64,000 nucleotides of DNA. Source: CAZTDU01 sp050248795 (lineage in GTDB: Bacteria; Pseudomonadota; Gammaproteobacteria; Burkholderiales; SG8-39). The translations under genes and the position numbers were made by a program. Below the pieces are notes generated by a model, which did no database searches, was not told the origin of the DNA, and saw only the letters and a program-made list of their open reading frames with translations. Every line of letters begins with the position of its first letter. Within the stretch, counting starts at the first letter, position 1. This document shows positions 16,338 to 24,919 of this stretch, in pieces. Location: NCBI GenBank assembly GCA_050248795.1, contig JBFWRS010000006.1, positions 58,339 through 122,338 on the forward strand, written 5' to 3'.

Positions 16338-17110
16338 TGCAGGCGCGCATCGCCACGTCGTTGCAGGGCGCGCGCTGGCTGGCGTGGGGCTGGCGCATTT
16401 TCAAGTCCGCGCCGCTGGGATGGCTGGCGCTGGTGTTCGCGTACACGCTGTTCATGACCTTCGTCAGCGTGCTGCCCCTGGTCGGGGTGGTGGCGGCGAT
16501 GGTGATGGTGCCGGCGTTCTCGGTCAGCTTCATGTCGGCGAGCCGCGCCGCGGACCAGGCGGCCGACGTCGGCCTGGGGCTGCTGTTCTCGGGCTTCCGC
16601 GAGCGCCTTCCGGCGCAGATCACGCTGGGATGCATCTATTTTGCGAGCGTCATGCTGCTGCTTGCCGCCACGACGCTCGCGGATGACGGTGCATTCGCGC
16701 GCTGGCTGGCCACAGGAAAGCGGCCGGATGCGGCGGTGGTGCAGACCGACGGCTTTCGCGCCGCGCTGCTGATCGCGGCCGCGATGTACACGCAGGTAAT
16801 GATGCTGTTCTGGTTCTCGCCGGTGCTTGCCGCCTGGCACGGCGTGCCGGTGGCCAAGGCGCTGTTCTTCAGCTACTTCGCGGTGCTGATGAACTGGCGC
16901 GCGTTCATCGCCTATGGCGTCGTCACCGCCGTGTTCACCCTGGTGGTGCCGTTCGTGACCGTGCTGCTGATGTCGGCCCTGACCGGCGGCAAGTCGCAGC
17001 TCACGGCAGCGGGATTGCTGTTCCCGCTGCTGCTCGTCGTCATGCCGACCATGTTCGGCAGCTTCTACGCCAGTTACCGCGACGTATTCGGCAGCCCGGC
17101 CGAGAGCTGA
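16337..17110 (+). CDS. BPSS1780-type membrane protein
   Basis: 257 residues with about five to six hydrophobic segments. The N-terminus, ARWLAWGWRIFKSAPLGW in essence, followed by YTLFMTFVSVLPLVG, matches a conserved family of betaproteobacterial inner-membrane proteins that NCBI labels BPSS1780. The function is unknown; the family often lies beside thrB. The ATG overlaps the thrB stop by one base, and the next gene begins five bases after its stop, so all three may share a transcript. Confidence 0.8.
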   Translation: MQARIATSLQGARWLAWGWRIFKSAPLGWLALVFAYTLFMTFVSVLPLVGVVAAMVMVPAFSVSFMSASRAADQAADVGLGLLFSGFRERLPAQITLGCIYFASVMLLLAATTLADDGAFARWLATGKRPDAAVVQTDGFRAALLIAAAMYTQVMMLFWFSPVLAAWHGVPVAKALFFSYFAVLMNWRAFIAYGVVTAVFTLVVPFVTVLLMSALTGGKSQLTAAGLLFPLLLVVMPTMFGSFYASYRDVFGSPAES

Positions 17111-17115
17111 CCGCG

Positions 17116-20100
17116 ATGAGCGCACGCCTGCGCGAGATTCCGTACAACTACACGTCGTTCTCCGACCGCGAGATCGTGCTGCGCCTGCTCGGCGCAGAGT
17201 GCTGGGATGCGATCCTCGCGCTGCGCGGCGAGCGACGCACCGGCAGGTCCGCGCGCATGCTGTACGAGGTGCTTGGCGAGATGTGGGCGGTGGCGCGCAA
17301 TCCCTACCTCGAGGACGACCTGATCGAGCACGCAGGCCGCCGCGTGGACGTGGTCGAGGGCATGCGCCGCAGGCTCGCCGAGATCGACGCCAGGCGTGGC
17401 GACAATGCGCTGGTCGACAAGCTCCTGGCCGAAACGCGCAGCGCGCTCGCACGGTTCGAATCCTCGTTTGGCGAGACGCGCGAGCTGCGCGCCCGGGCGC
17501 TCAAGCGGCTCTCGCGCGTGACGCGGCGCGACAACATCCTTTTCGACGGCTTCGCGCGCGCCTCGCACGTCACCGACGCCACCGACTGGCGCGTCGAGTA
17601 TCCGTTCGTGGTGCTGGTGCCGGACACCGAGGAGGAGGTCGTGGCGATCGTGCGCGAGCTCGTCGCGCTTCGCCTCACCATCATCCCGCGCGGCGGCGGC
17701 ACAGGGTACACCGGCGGCGCGGTGCCGCTTACGCGCCGTTCGGCCGTGATCAATACCGAAAAGCTCGAGTCTCTTGGCGAGGTCGAATGGACCGAGCTTC
17801 CGGGGCTCGGACGGCAGGCGCCGGTGATCCGCTGCGGCGCGGGCGTGGTGACGCGGCGCGTGATGGACGCAGCGGAAACGGCGGGGCTGGTGTTTGCGGT
17901 CGACCCCACCTCCGCGGACGCGTCGTGCATCGGCGGCAACGTCGCCATGAACGCCGGCGGAAAGAAGGCGGTGATCTGGGGCACCGCGCTCGATAACCTC
18001 GCCTCGTGGCGCATGGTGACGCCGGATGCCGAGTGGCTGGAGGTGGAGCGCATCGGGCACAACCTCGGCAAGATCCACGACGCCGATGTCGCACGCTTCC
18101 GGCTGCGTCGCTATGGCGCGGACGGCCGCAAGCTGCTGGAAGAGCGCCAGCTCGAGCTGCCGGGCGCGTCCTTCCGCAAGCCCGGGCTCGGCAAGGACGT
18201 CACCGACAAGTACCTCGGCGGCCTGCCCGGCGTGCAGAAGGAAGGCTGCGACGGCATCATCACCTCGGCGCGCTTCATCCTGCACCGCATGCCCGCGCAC
18301 ACGCGCACCGTGTGCCTGGAGTTCTTCGGCTCGATGCGCGAGGCGGTTCCCGCGATCGTCGAAGTCGTGAAGCACGTCGAGGCACATCGCGGCGTCGTGC
18401 TCGCGGGGCTGGAGCACCTCGACCAGCGCTACCTGAAGGCGGTCGGCTACGCGACCAAGTCGCGCCGCAGCGAGCGCCCGCGCATGGTGCTGCTCGCGGA
18501 CATCGCCGGCGACAACGTGGACGAGACGGCGTCGGTGGCCTCCGCCGTGGTACGGATCGCCAACGCGCGGCACGGCGAGGGCTTCATCGCCGTGTCGGCG
18601 GAGGCGCGCAAGCGCTTCTGGCTCGATCGCGCGCGCACGGCCGCAATCGCGCGGCACACCAACGCCTTCAAGATAAACGAGGACGTGGTGATTCCGCTGG
18701 CGCGGCTCGCCGACTACGCCGACGGCGTCGAGGCGATCAACATCGAGCTGTCCGCGGCCAACAAGCTCGAGCTGCTCGATGCGCTCGAAGCCTACTTCAG
18801 CGGCGAACTTCCGCTCGAGCGCGAGGACAGCCTGCTGCCCTACGGCGAGCTGCTGGGCGACCGCGCGCGCCGCGCGCTCGATCTGATTGCGGGCGTGCGC
18901 AGGCGCTGGCTGCAGCTCGCCGCCGACCCCGAGGCGCTGCGGCCGCAGGTCGTGCGCATGTCCTGGAAGACCGAGCTGCGCGAGGAGCTGCGGCGCATCT
19001 TCTCCGGTGCCGCGTTCCGCCGCGTCGTCGAGGGCTTCGAGGCGGTGCATGCCCGCGTGCTGTCCGGCCGCGTGTTCGTCGCCCTGCACATGCACGCGGG
19101 CGATGGCAACGTGCACACCAACATCCCGGTCAACTCGGACAACTATGCCATGCTGCAGCGCGCGCGCGAGGCGGTAGGCCGCATCATGCGGCTCGCGGTG
19201 TCGCTCGGCGGCGTGGTGTCGGGCGAACACGGCATCGGCATCACCAAGCTGGAGTTCCTCGAGCCGGAGGCGCTGGCGCCGTTCCGCGAGTACAAGCGCG
19301 CGGTCGATCCCGAGGGGCGCTTCAATGCCGGCAAGCTGATGGCGGGCGGCGATCTGGCGAATGCCTGGACGCCGAGCTTCTCGCTGATCGGCGCGGAGTC
19401 GCTGATCCTGGAGCAGACCGACCTGTCGGGCATCGCCGCATCGATGAAGGACTGCCTGCGCTGCGGCAAGTGCAAGCCGGTGTGCGCGACGCACGTGCCG
19501 CGCGCGAACCTGCTCTATTCCCCGCGCAACAAGATCCTCGCCGCGTCGCTGCTGATCGAGGCGGTGCTGTACGAGGAGCAGACGCGCCACGGCGTCGCGC
19601 TCGCGCACTACGATGAGCTTACCGACGTCGCCGACCATTGCACCGTCTGCCACAAGTGCGCGAGCCCGTGCCCGGTGGACATCGACTTCGGCGACGTTTC
19701 CATCGCCCTGAGGAACCTCCTGCGCAGGAGCGGAAAGCGCCGGCTGAACCCGGGCACGCGCGCGTCGATGTTCTTCCTCAATGCGACCGACCCGCGCACG
19801 GTGAACCTGGCGCGCAAGCTGATGATCGACTGGGGCTACGCGGCGCAGCGCGCGGCGCACGGCGTGGCGAAGCGCCTGGGGCTGACGCGGGCGCAGACCT
19901 CGCGCCCTCCGGCCACCACAGGCCCTGCGACCCTGCGCGCGCAGCTGGTGCACTTCGTCAACAAGCCGATGCCGGGCAACCTGCCCAAGCGCGCGGCGCG
20001 CGCGCTGCTGGACATCGAGGACCCGAAGATCGTGCCGATCATCCGCGACCCGATGCGTGCCGCCGAGGACGCCGAGGCGGTGTTCTACTTCCCGGGTTGC

Positions 20101-20859
20101 GGCTCGGAGAGGCTGTTCTCCCAGGTCGGGCTGGCCACGCAGGCGCTTCTTTACCACGCCGGCGTGCAGTGCGTGCTGCCGCCGGGCTACCTGTGCTGCG
20201 GCTACCCGCAGACGGCCGCGGGCGAGGCGCAGAAGGGCGAGGCGATCATCACCGCGAACCGGGTACTGTTCCATCGCCTCGCCACCACGCTCAACTACCT
20301 CGACATCCGCACGGTCGTGGTTTCCTGCGGCACCTGCATGGACCAGCTCGAGGCCTATGAGTTCGACCGGATCTTTCCCGGCAGCAGGCTGATCGACATC
20401 CACGAATACCTGCTCGAGAAGGGGATGCAGCTCGAAGGCGTGACCGGGACGCGCTACCTGTACCACGACCCCTGCCATTCGCCGATCCGGACGCAGCAGC
20501 CGATGCGGGTCGTCAACGCCCTGATGGGCGGTGGCGTCGGGCTGTCGGAGCGGTGCTGCGGCGAATCGGGGACGCTCGCGGTGACGCGCCCGGACGTGTC
20601 GACGCAGGTGCGCTTCCGCAAGGAGGAGGTGCTGCGCAAGGACGTACTGTCGGTGCGCGGCGACGGATTCGGCGGCGAGGTAAAGGTACTCACCTCCTGC
20701 CCGTCGTGCCTGCAGGGCCTCGCCCGGTTCTCGGATGACACTGGCACCGGTTCCGACTATATTGTGGTGGAGATGGCGCGCCACGTGCTCGGTGCGCAAT
20801 GGTTGCCGGAGTTCGTCGGCAAGGCGAACGCCGGGGGCATCGAGCGGGTGCTGCTGTGA
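17116..20859 (+). CDS. Large FAD-linked oxidoreductase with Fe-S and CCG domains
   Basis: 1247 residues. An N-terminal DUF3683-like region (1-130) is followed by a PCMH/FAD-binding domain (YPFVVLVPDTEEEV, then RGGGTGYTGGAVP), and an FAD-oxidase C domain with HMHAGDGNVH and SGEHGIGITK. Next come two 4Fe-4S motifs, CLRCGKCKPVC near 780 and CTVCHKCASPCP near 842. Two CCG motifs follow at about 1026 and 1146, as in glycolate oxidase GlcF and heterodisulfide reductase. It looks like GlcD and GlcF fused. D-lactate or a related 2-hydroxyacid is a likely substrate, passing electrons to quinone. Confidence 0.85.
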   Translation: MSARLREIPYNYTSFSDREIVLRLLGAECWDAILALRGERRTGRSARMLYEVLGEMWAVARNPYLEDDLIEHAGRRVDVVEGMRRRLAEIDARRGDNALVDKLLAETRSALARFESSFGETRELRARALKRLSRVTRRDNILFDGFARASHVTDATDWRVEYPFVVLVPDTEEEVVAIVRELVALRLTIIPRGGGTGYTGGAVPLTRRSAVINTEKLESLGEVEWTELPGLGRQAPVIRCGAGVVTRRVMDAAETAGLVFAVDPTSADASCIGGNVAMNAGGKKAVIWGTALDNLASWRMVTPDAEWLEVERIGHNLGKIHDADVARFRLRRYGADGRKLLEERQLELPGASFRKPGLGKDVTDKYLGGLPGVQKEGCDGIITSARFILHRMPAHTRTVCLEFFGSMREAVPAIVEVVKHVEAHRGVVLAGLEHLDQRYLKAVGYATKSRRSERPRMVLLADIAGDNVDETASVASAVVRIANARHGEGFIAVSAEARKRFWLDRARTAAIARHTNAFKINEDVVIPLARLADYADGVEAINIELSAANKLELLDALEAYFSGELPLEREDSLLPYGELLGDRARRALDLIAGVRRRWLQLAADPEALRPQVVRMSWKTELREELRRIFSGAAFRRVVEGFEAVHARVLSGRVFVALHMHAGDGNVHTNIPVNSDNYAMLQRAREAVGRIMRLAVSLGGVVSGEHGIGITKLEFLEPEALAPFREYKRAVDPEGRFNAGKLMAGGDLANAWTPSFSLIGAESLILEQTDLSGIAASMKDCLRCGKCKPVCATHVPRANLLYSPRNKILAASLLIEAVLYEEQTRHGVALAHYDELTDVADHCTVCHKCASPCPVDIDFGDVSIALRNLLRRSGKRRLNPGTRASMFFLNATDPRTVNLARKLMIDWGYAAQRAAHGVAKRLGLTRAQTSRPPATTGPATLRAQLVHFVNKPMPGNLPKRAARALLDIEDPKIVPIIRDPMRAAEDAEAVFYFPGCGSERLFSQVGLATQALLYHAGVQCVLPPGYLCCGYPQTAAGEAQKGEAIITANRVLFHRLATTLNYLDIRTVVVSCGTCMDQLEAYEFDRIFPGSRLIDIHEYLLEKGMQLEGVTGTRYLYHDPCHSPIRTQQPMRVVNALMGGGVGLSERCCGESGTLAVTRPDVSTQVRFRKEEVLRKDVLSVRGDGFGGEVKVLTSCPSCLQGLARFSDDTGTGSDYIVVEMARHVLGAQWLPEFVGKANAGGIERVLL

Positions 20860-21266
20860 GCACATGCGTGCTCTGCGATGCCGGGGATTCCCCGGCGCTC
20901 TGGCGCGACGTCACCTGCAGGATCGTGCGCGCGCAGGAGCAGGGCTACCCGGGGTTTCTGCGGGTGATCCTCAACCGGCACGTGCGCGAGATGACTGACC
21001 TTGAAGAGTCCGAGAGGACGAGGCTGATGAACGCAGTCTGGGCGGCAGAGTCGGTGGTGAGGGAACTGTTCAAGCCGGACAAGGTGAACCTTGCCAGCTT
21101 CGGCAACCAGGTGCCGCACCTGCACTGGCATGTCATCGCTCGCCACGCCGACGACCCGCACTTCCCGGAACCTGCCTGGGGGACGCCGCGCCGCGCGGCG
21201 CCGGCGGCGCACGCGGTGGTGACCGACGAACAGATCATGGCGCGCCTTGCGGCGCTGCTCGGGTAG
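20856..21266 (+). CDS. HIT family hydrolase
   Basis: 136 residues. The histidine triad is HLHWH (His88, His90, His92) followed by VIARH. An N-terminal CVLC pair (Cys4, Cys7) may bind zinc, as in many HIT proteins. The family hydrolyses nucleoside phosphoramidates, dinucleoside polyphosphates or similar substrates; which one cannot be told. The GTG at 20856 overlaps the preceding stop by four bases (GTGA). Its own end lies four bases before the next ATG. Confidence 0.88.
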   Translation: MSTCVLCDAGDSPALWRDVTCRIVRAQEQGYPGFLRVILNRHVREMTDLEESERTRLMNAVWAAESVVRELFKPDKVNLASFGNQVPHLHWHVIARHADDPHFPEPAWGTPRRAAPAAHAVVTDEQIMARLAALLG

Positions 21267-21270
21267 GCGC

Positions 21271-22881
21271 ATGAGCGACTTTGCGCTGCCGGAACTGTCT
21301 GCCGAGGCTTCGCCGGAGTTCACCGACGAAGACTCGGTAAAGGCGTGGCTCGAGCATGTGCCGCTCGCCAACGTCATCGAGGCGCAGCGCCAGCTGCTCG
21401 ACCAGCTGGAGGAGTTCAATCGCCTGCCCACCAAGGCCTCGAGCCGCTTCGCCGTGCTGGAGGCGCTGCGCGAGGCGGTCAATTTCGTGCAGATCGAGCA
21501 GGCGAAGCGCTTCACCAACCGCGCATTGCCGATGGCGGAGAACGAGGCCCAGGTCTTCGCCGACACCATCGAGCTGTGGGAACAGATGCGCATCGGTTAC
21601 CTGCGCTGCCTGGAAGCCTGCGCTTCCGGCGACGCGGGCATGCGCGGCCAGGGCGCGACGGTCTGCCAGCGCGCCCTGGTGTACTCCGGCCTGAAGATGT
21701 TCCACCACTACCGTGCCTACCGGCAGGTGCCGGCGGCCGACTGGCGGGCGCTGCACGCGGTCTACGCCCAGTCCGAAGCGCTCGATGTCGCCGAGGAAGA
21801 GGTGAAGGACTACCTGAACCGCGACGTGCACGACACCTCGCCGCGCATCGCCTACGTCAGGGCGGTGATGATGGGGCTGGCGAACCCGAACGAGCTGGCG
21901 CAGCGCCAGCTCACGTTCGTCGCTTTCCTGCTCGAGCGCTGGGCGGCCAAGGTGGGCGTGTCGCGCACGCCCGTGACCGAGGGCGACCTGCCGCCGCTGG
22001 TTGCCGACCTCGCGGGCGACCGCTGCGCGGACCGTACCGACGCAGGCGCGGCAGACCCGAGGTATCTCGACGTCTCGAAGCTCGCCAAGAGCATGCGCAA
22101 CCGCATCGGCCTGCTGCGCAAGGGCGAATCCCCGGCCAAGCTCGCGCTGGGCGAGGATTGCGTGCAGCCATCGTGCGAACAGCTCCTGGTGTTCCTGTAC
22201 CGCCAGTGGTGCCAGCTGCGTGCGCAACGCTCGAGCGAGCGCCGCAGTGCGACCGACAAGGCCCTGGCTTGCCAGTCCATGGCGGCGCTGCACTATTACA
22301 TATCCGGCAAGGTGTTCAGGCAGCCCGGCGAGCAGCGTGAACTCACCAAGAAGCAGCGCGAGGAGATCGCCACCTTCGGCCGCGTCAGCACGCGCGACGA
22401 GGATGACTACAGCGTCTCGCGCGGATACTCGCTGGAGACCTGGCACATCATGGACGAAAGCCTGCAGGGCCTGAAGATCGTGCGTCGCGCAGGCGCCCCC
22501 GGCAAGCGCTATTCAAACGGCCAGTTGATCGGCGTGCGCCCGCCCGACGCGAAGAGCTTCATCCTCGGCCAGGTGCGCTGGCTGATGTCGGCGGAGAACG
22601 GCGACCTCTATGCCGGCATGAAGACGCTGCCTGGCGTGCCGGCGGCGACCGCGGTGCGCGCGACCGGCCTGAACGTGCAGGACGAGAAATGGGTGCAGGC
22701 GCTGACGCTTACCGCGGTGGCCGCGCTCGAGACGCCGCCGACGCTGCTGTTGCCGACCGGGTGGTACAAGCCCAAGCGCGTGGTCGAGGTATACGTCAAT
22801 GCGCCCGTCAGGGTGCGCCTGGCCGACCTGCTGGAACGCGGCAGCGACTTCGAGCGCGTCGCCTACGAAATGGTGGCCTGA
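21271..22881 (+). CDS. Conserved protein with PilZ-like C-terminal motifs
   Basis: 536 residues, soluble, with a helical N-terminal half (VIEAQRQLLDQLEEFNRLP and on). The C-terminal half is predicted to be richer in beta structure. It shows an RSSER (320-324) and a DESLQG (395-400), which resemble the RxxxR and (D/N)xSxxG signatures of c-di-GMP-binding PilZ domains, although they are about 70 residues apart instead of 20-30. I do not recognise the family with certainty. It sits between HIT and DUF971-ubiE. The start at 21271 fits the conserved region and avoids overlap. Adaptor or c-di-GMP receptor are possible roles. Confidence 0.45.
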   Translation: MSDFALPELSAEASPEFTDEDSVKAWLEHVPLANVIEAQRQLLDQLEEFNRLPTKASSRFAVLEALREAVNFVQIEQAKRFTNRALPMAENEAQVFADTIELWEQMRIGYLRCLEACASGDAGMRGQGATVCQRALVYSGLKMFHHYRAYRQVPAADWRALHAVYAQSEALDVAEEEVKDYLNRDVHDTSPRIAYVRAVMMGLANPNELAQRQLTFVAFLLERWAAKVGVSRTPVTEGDLPPLVADLAGDRCADRTDAGAADPRYLDVSKLAKSMRNRIGLLRKGESPAKLALGEDCVQPSCEQLLVFLYRQWCQLRAQRSSERRSATDKALACQSMAALHYYISGKVFRQPGEQRELTKKQREEIATFGRVSTRDEDDYSVSRGYSLETWHIMDESLQGLKIVRRAGAPGKRYSNGQLIGVRPPDAKSFILGQVRWLMSAENGDLYAGMKTLPGVPAATAVRATGLNVQDEKWVQALTLTAVAALETPPTLLLPTGWYKPKRVVEVYVNAPVRVRLADLLERGSDFERVAYEMVA

Positions 22882-22883
22882 AG

Positions 22884-23237
22884 GTGGGTGCGCCGGAACC
22901 CACCGCAATTACGCTGCACCGGAAATCGCGCGTGATGGAGATCGCGTTCGCGGACGGCAGGTCGTACCGGCTGCCGTTCGAGTACCTGCGCGTGTACTCG
23001 CCTTCGGCGGAGGTGCGGGGCCATGGCCCCGGGCAGGAGGTGCTGCAGTCGGGCAAGCGCGAAGTCGACATCGTCGCGCTCGAGCCGGTCGGCTCGTACG
23101 CGGTGCAGCCGCGTTTCTCGGATGGCCACGACACCGGCATCTACTCCTGGGACTATCTCTACGAACTGGGCATCGAGCAGGACGCGAAGTGGGCGGAGTA
23201 CCTGGCGCGGCTGCAGCAGGCAGGCGCGAGCCGATGA
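22884..23237 (+). CDS. DUF971 protein
   Basis: 117 residues. The DUF971 domain, which resembles the N-terminal zinc domain of gamma-butyrobetaine hydroxylase, is seen in ITLHRKSRVMEIAFADG, LPFEYLRVYSPSAEV, and the end motif FSDGHDTGIYSWDYLYELG. The domain is also linked to Fe-S assembly proteins in some bacteria; the function here is open. I chose GTG at 22884, three bases after the previous stop. The stop overlaps the ubiE ATG (ATGA), so it is coupled to ubiE. Confidence 0.85.
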   Translation: MGAPEPTAITLHRKSRVMEIAFADGRSYRLPFEYLRVYSPSAEVRGHGPGQEVLQSGKREVDIVALEPVGSYAVQPRFSDGHDTGIYSWDYLYELGIEQDAKWAEYLARLQQAGASR

Positions 23238-23962
23238 GTGGCAGTACCGATTTCGGTTTCCGCAAGGTGCCTGAAGCGGAGAAGGCGGCGCGCGTCGGCC
23301 GCGTGTTCGACTCGGTGGCGGATCGCTACGACCTGATGAACGATCTGATGTCGGCCGGCCTGCACCGGGCGTGGAAGGCGTTCGCGGTCTGCCTCGCCCG
23401 CGTGCGCCCGGGCGAGCGGGTGCTGGATGTCGCCAGCGGCAGCGGCGACCTGGCGCGGGCGTTCGCCGCGCGCGGCGCCGAGGTGGTGATGAGCGACATC
23501 AACGGCGCGATGCTCGCGCGCGGCCGGGATCGCATGCTCGACGCCGGCCTGCCCACGCCCGCGCTGCAATGCGACGCCGAGCGGCTGCCGTTTGCGTCTG
23601 CCAGCTTCGACTGCGTCAGCGTCGCCTTCGGCCTGCGCAACATGACGCACAAGGACGCTGCGCTCGCGGAGATGGCCCGTGTGCTCAGGCCCGGGGGACG
23701 GCTGCTGGTGCTGGAGTTCTCCCGGGTCTGGAAGCCGCTGGAGAAGGCCTACGACGCCTACTCGTTCTCGGTGCTGCCGTGGCTGGGCCGCAGGATCGCC
23801 GGCGACGCCGACGCCTATCGCTACCTCGCCGAATCGATCCGCATGCACCCCGACCAGGCGAGCCTCGCCGGCATGATGGAACGCGCCGGACTGGAACTGG
23901 TCGAATACTTCAACCTTGCCGCAGGCGTCGTCGCGCTGCATCGAGGCTACAAACTGGGTTAG
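23234..23962 (+). CDS. ubiE: Ubiquinone/menaquinone C-methyltransferase UbiE
   Basis: 242 residues. SAM-binding LDVASGSGDLARAF lies near 65, and FGLRNMTHKDAAL and RVLRPGGRLLVLEFS are UbiE signatures, as is the end HRGYKLG. It methylates 2-octaprenyl-6-methoxy-benzoquinol (and demethylmenaquinol where present). The ATG overlaps the DUF971 stop by four bases. With ubiJ and ubiB downstream it forms the usual late ubiquinone cluster, although a terminator lies between. Confidence 0.95.
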   Translation: MSGSTDFGFRKVPEAEKAARVGRVFDSVADRYDLMNDLMSAGLHRAWKAFAVCLARVRPGERVLDVASGSGDLARAFAARGAEVVMSDINGAMLARGRDRMLDAGLPTPALQCDAERLPFASASFDCVSVAFGLRNMTHKDAALAEMARVLRPGGRLLVLEFSRVWKPLEKAYDAYSFSVLPWLGRRIAGDADAYRYLAESIRMHPDQASLAGMMERAGLELVEYFNLAAGVVALHRGYKLG

Positions 23963-24000
23963 CATCACCCCATGGACAGGATCACCTGCAGGAGGCGTGA

Positions 24001-24870
24001 ATGAAGCAGTGGTTGCTCGGATTGACGATAGCCGTGATCGGCTTTGCGATCGCGGTCCCTGAAGCGGAAGCGAGGCGCCTGGGTGGCGCGCGTTCGATCG
24101 GCGTGCAGCGCAGCGTGACGCCGCCGCCGGCGAGACCGGCCCAGCAGACCCAGCAGGCGCAGCAAGCGCAAGGTGCGCGGCAGGGGACGCCAGCCGCGGC
24201 GCCGGCGAGCGGGCTGTCGCGGTGGGCACCGATGCTCGGCGGCCTCGCGATCGGCGGCATGCTCGGCGCCATGTTCGGCAACGGCATGGGAGGCCTGCTG
24301 CTATCCGCGCTGATGATCGGCCTGCTGGCCTTCGCCGCGCTGTCGGTCTACCGCATGCTGTCGCAGAGACGCGACGAGCCTGCGCGGCCGCTGCAGTACG
24401 CGGGCCTGGGCAGCGAGACGGTTGCCGCGCCGCCGCCCTCGCAGATGGCCGGGTTCGACGCGGGTGCAGTGCCCTCCGCGTCCGCAGGCGGTGGCATCCC
24501 GGCGGGCTTCGATGTCGCGGCCTTCCTCAGGGGGGCGAAGCTGAACTTCATCCGGCTGCAGGTGGCCAACGACCAGGGCAAGGTCGAGGAGCTGCGCGAG
24601 GTCACCACGCCAGCGATGTACGCGGAACTGGAGCGGCAGGTCGCCGAGCGTGCCGCCGGCACGCAGCAGACCGATGTCGTGCAATTGAACGCGGACCTGC
24701 TGGAAGTCAGCACCGAGGCGGACACGCACTGGGCGAGCGTGCGCTTCTCGGGCCTGATCCGCGAGACGCCGGATCGCGCCCCCGAGGCTTTCGAGGAGGT
24801 ATGGAGCCTGTCCAAGCCGGTGGACGGGTCCACAGGCTGGCTGCTTGCCGGCATCCAGCAGATTCACTGA
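24001..24870 (+). CDS. Tim44-like domain protein
   Basis: 289 residues. A signal or anchor segment is followed by a Gln/Pro/Ala-rich linker. A Gly-rich hydrophobic region (GGLAIGGMLGAMFGNGMGG, then LLLSALMIGLLAF) likely inserts in the membrane. The Tim44-like domain covers roughly 160-289: AFLRGAKLNFIRLQVANDQG, LREVTTPAMYAELERQV and a WLLAGIQQ end. Bacterial Tim44-like proteins are inner-membrane proteins of uncertain role near ubiquinone genes. The ribosome site AGGAGG at 23990-23995 is clear. A strong terminator follows. Confidence 0.85.
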   Translation: MKQWLLGLTIAVIGFAIAVPEAEARRLGGARSIGVQRSVTPPPARPAQQTQQAQQAQGARQGTPAAAPASGLSRWAPMLGGLAIGGMLGAMFGNGMGGLLLSALMIGLLAFAALSVYRMLSQRRDEPARPLQYAGLGSETVAAPPPSQMAGFDAGAVPSASAGGGIPAGFDVAAFLRGAKLNFIRLQVANDQGKVEELREVTTPAMYAELERQVAERAAGTQQTDVVQLNADLLEVSTEADTHWASVRFSGLIRETPDRAPEAFEEVWSLSKPVDGSTGWLLAGIQQIH

Positions 24871-24888
24871 CCTACCGGCAGTATCATC

Positions 24889-24912
24889 AAAGGCCACCAC
24901 GCGGTGGCCTTT
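24889..24912 (+). terminator. Rho-independent terminator after the Tim44-like gene
   Basis: AAAGGCCACC-ACGC-GGTGGCCTTT is a perfect 10-base stem with a four-base loop, followed by TTGTCGTTTAT. It is the only textbook intrinsic terminator seen in the window. The run of A before it makes it potentially bidirectional. The ubiJ ATG lies only eight bases after the stem. Confidence 0.85.
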
Positions 24913-24919
24913 GTCGTTT

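Noticed and set aside
17448..17466. A GGTTCGAATCC string like the T-arm of a tRNA
   Set aside because: It is inside the large oxidoreductase gene, and no acceptor stem, anticodon arm or CCA context can be drawn around it.
17074..20865. A 1263-codon open frame on the minus strand antisense to the large FAD oxidoreductase gene
   Set aside because: It mirrors the sense gene codon for codon in GC-rich DNA and its translation is Arg/His/Ala/Gln-rich without any recognisable domain. The sense frame has clear FAD and Fe-S motifs.
23972..24004. A 10-codon ORF overlapping the Tim44-like start codon, with three Arg codons in a row
   Set aside because: There is no ribosome site ahead of it, and the AGGAGG inside it serves the real start. 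It is most likely chance.
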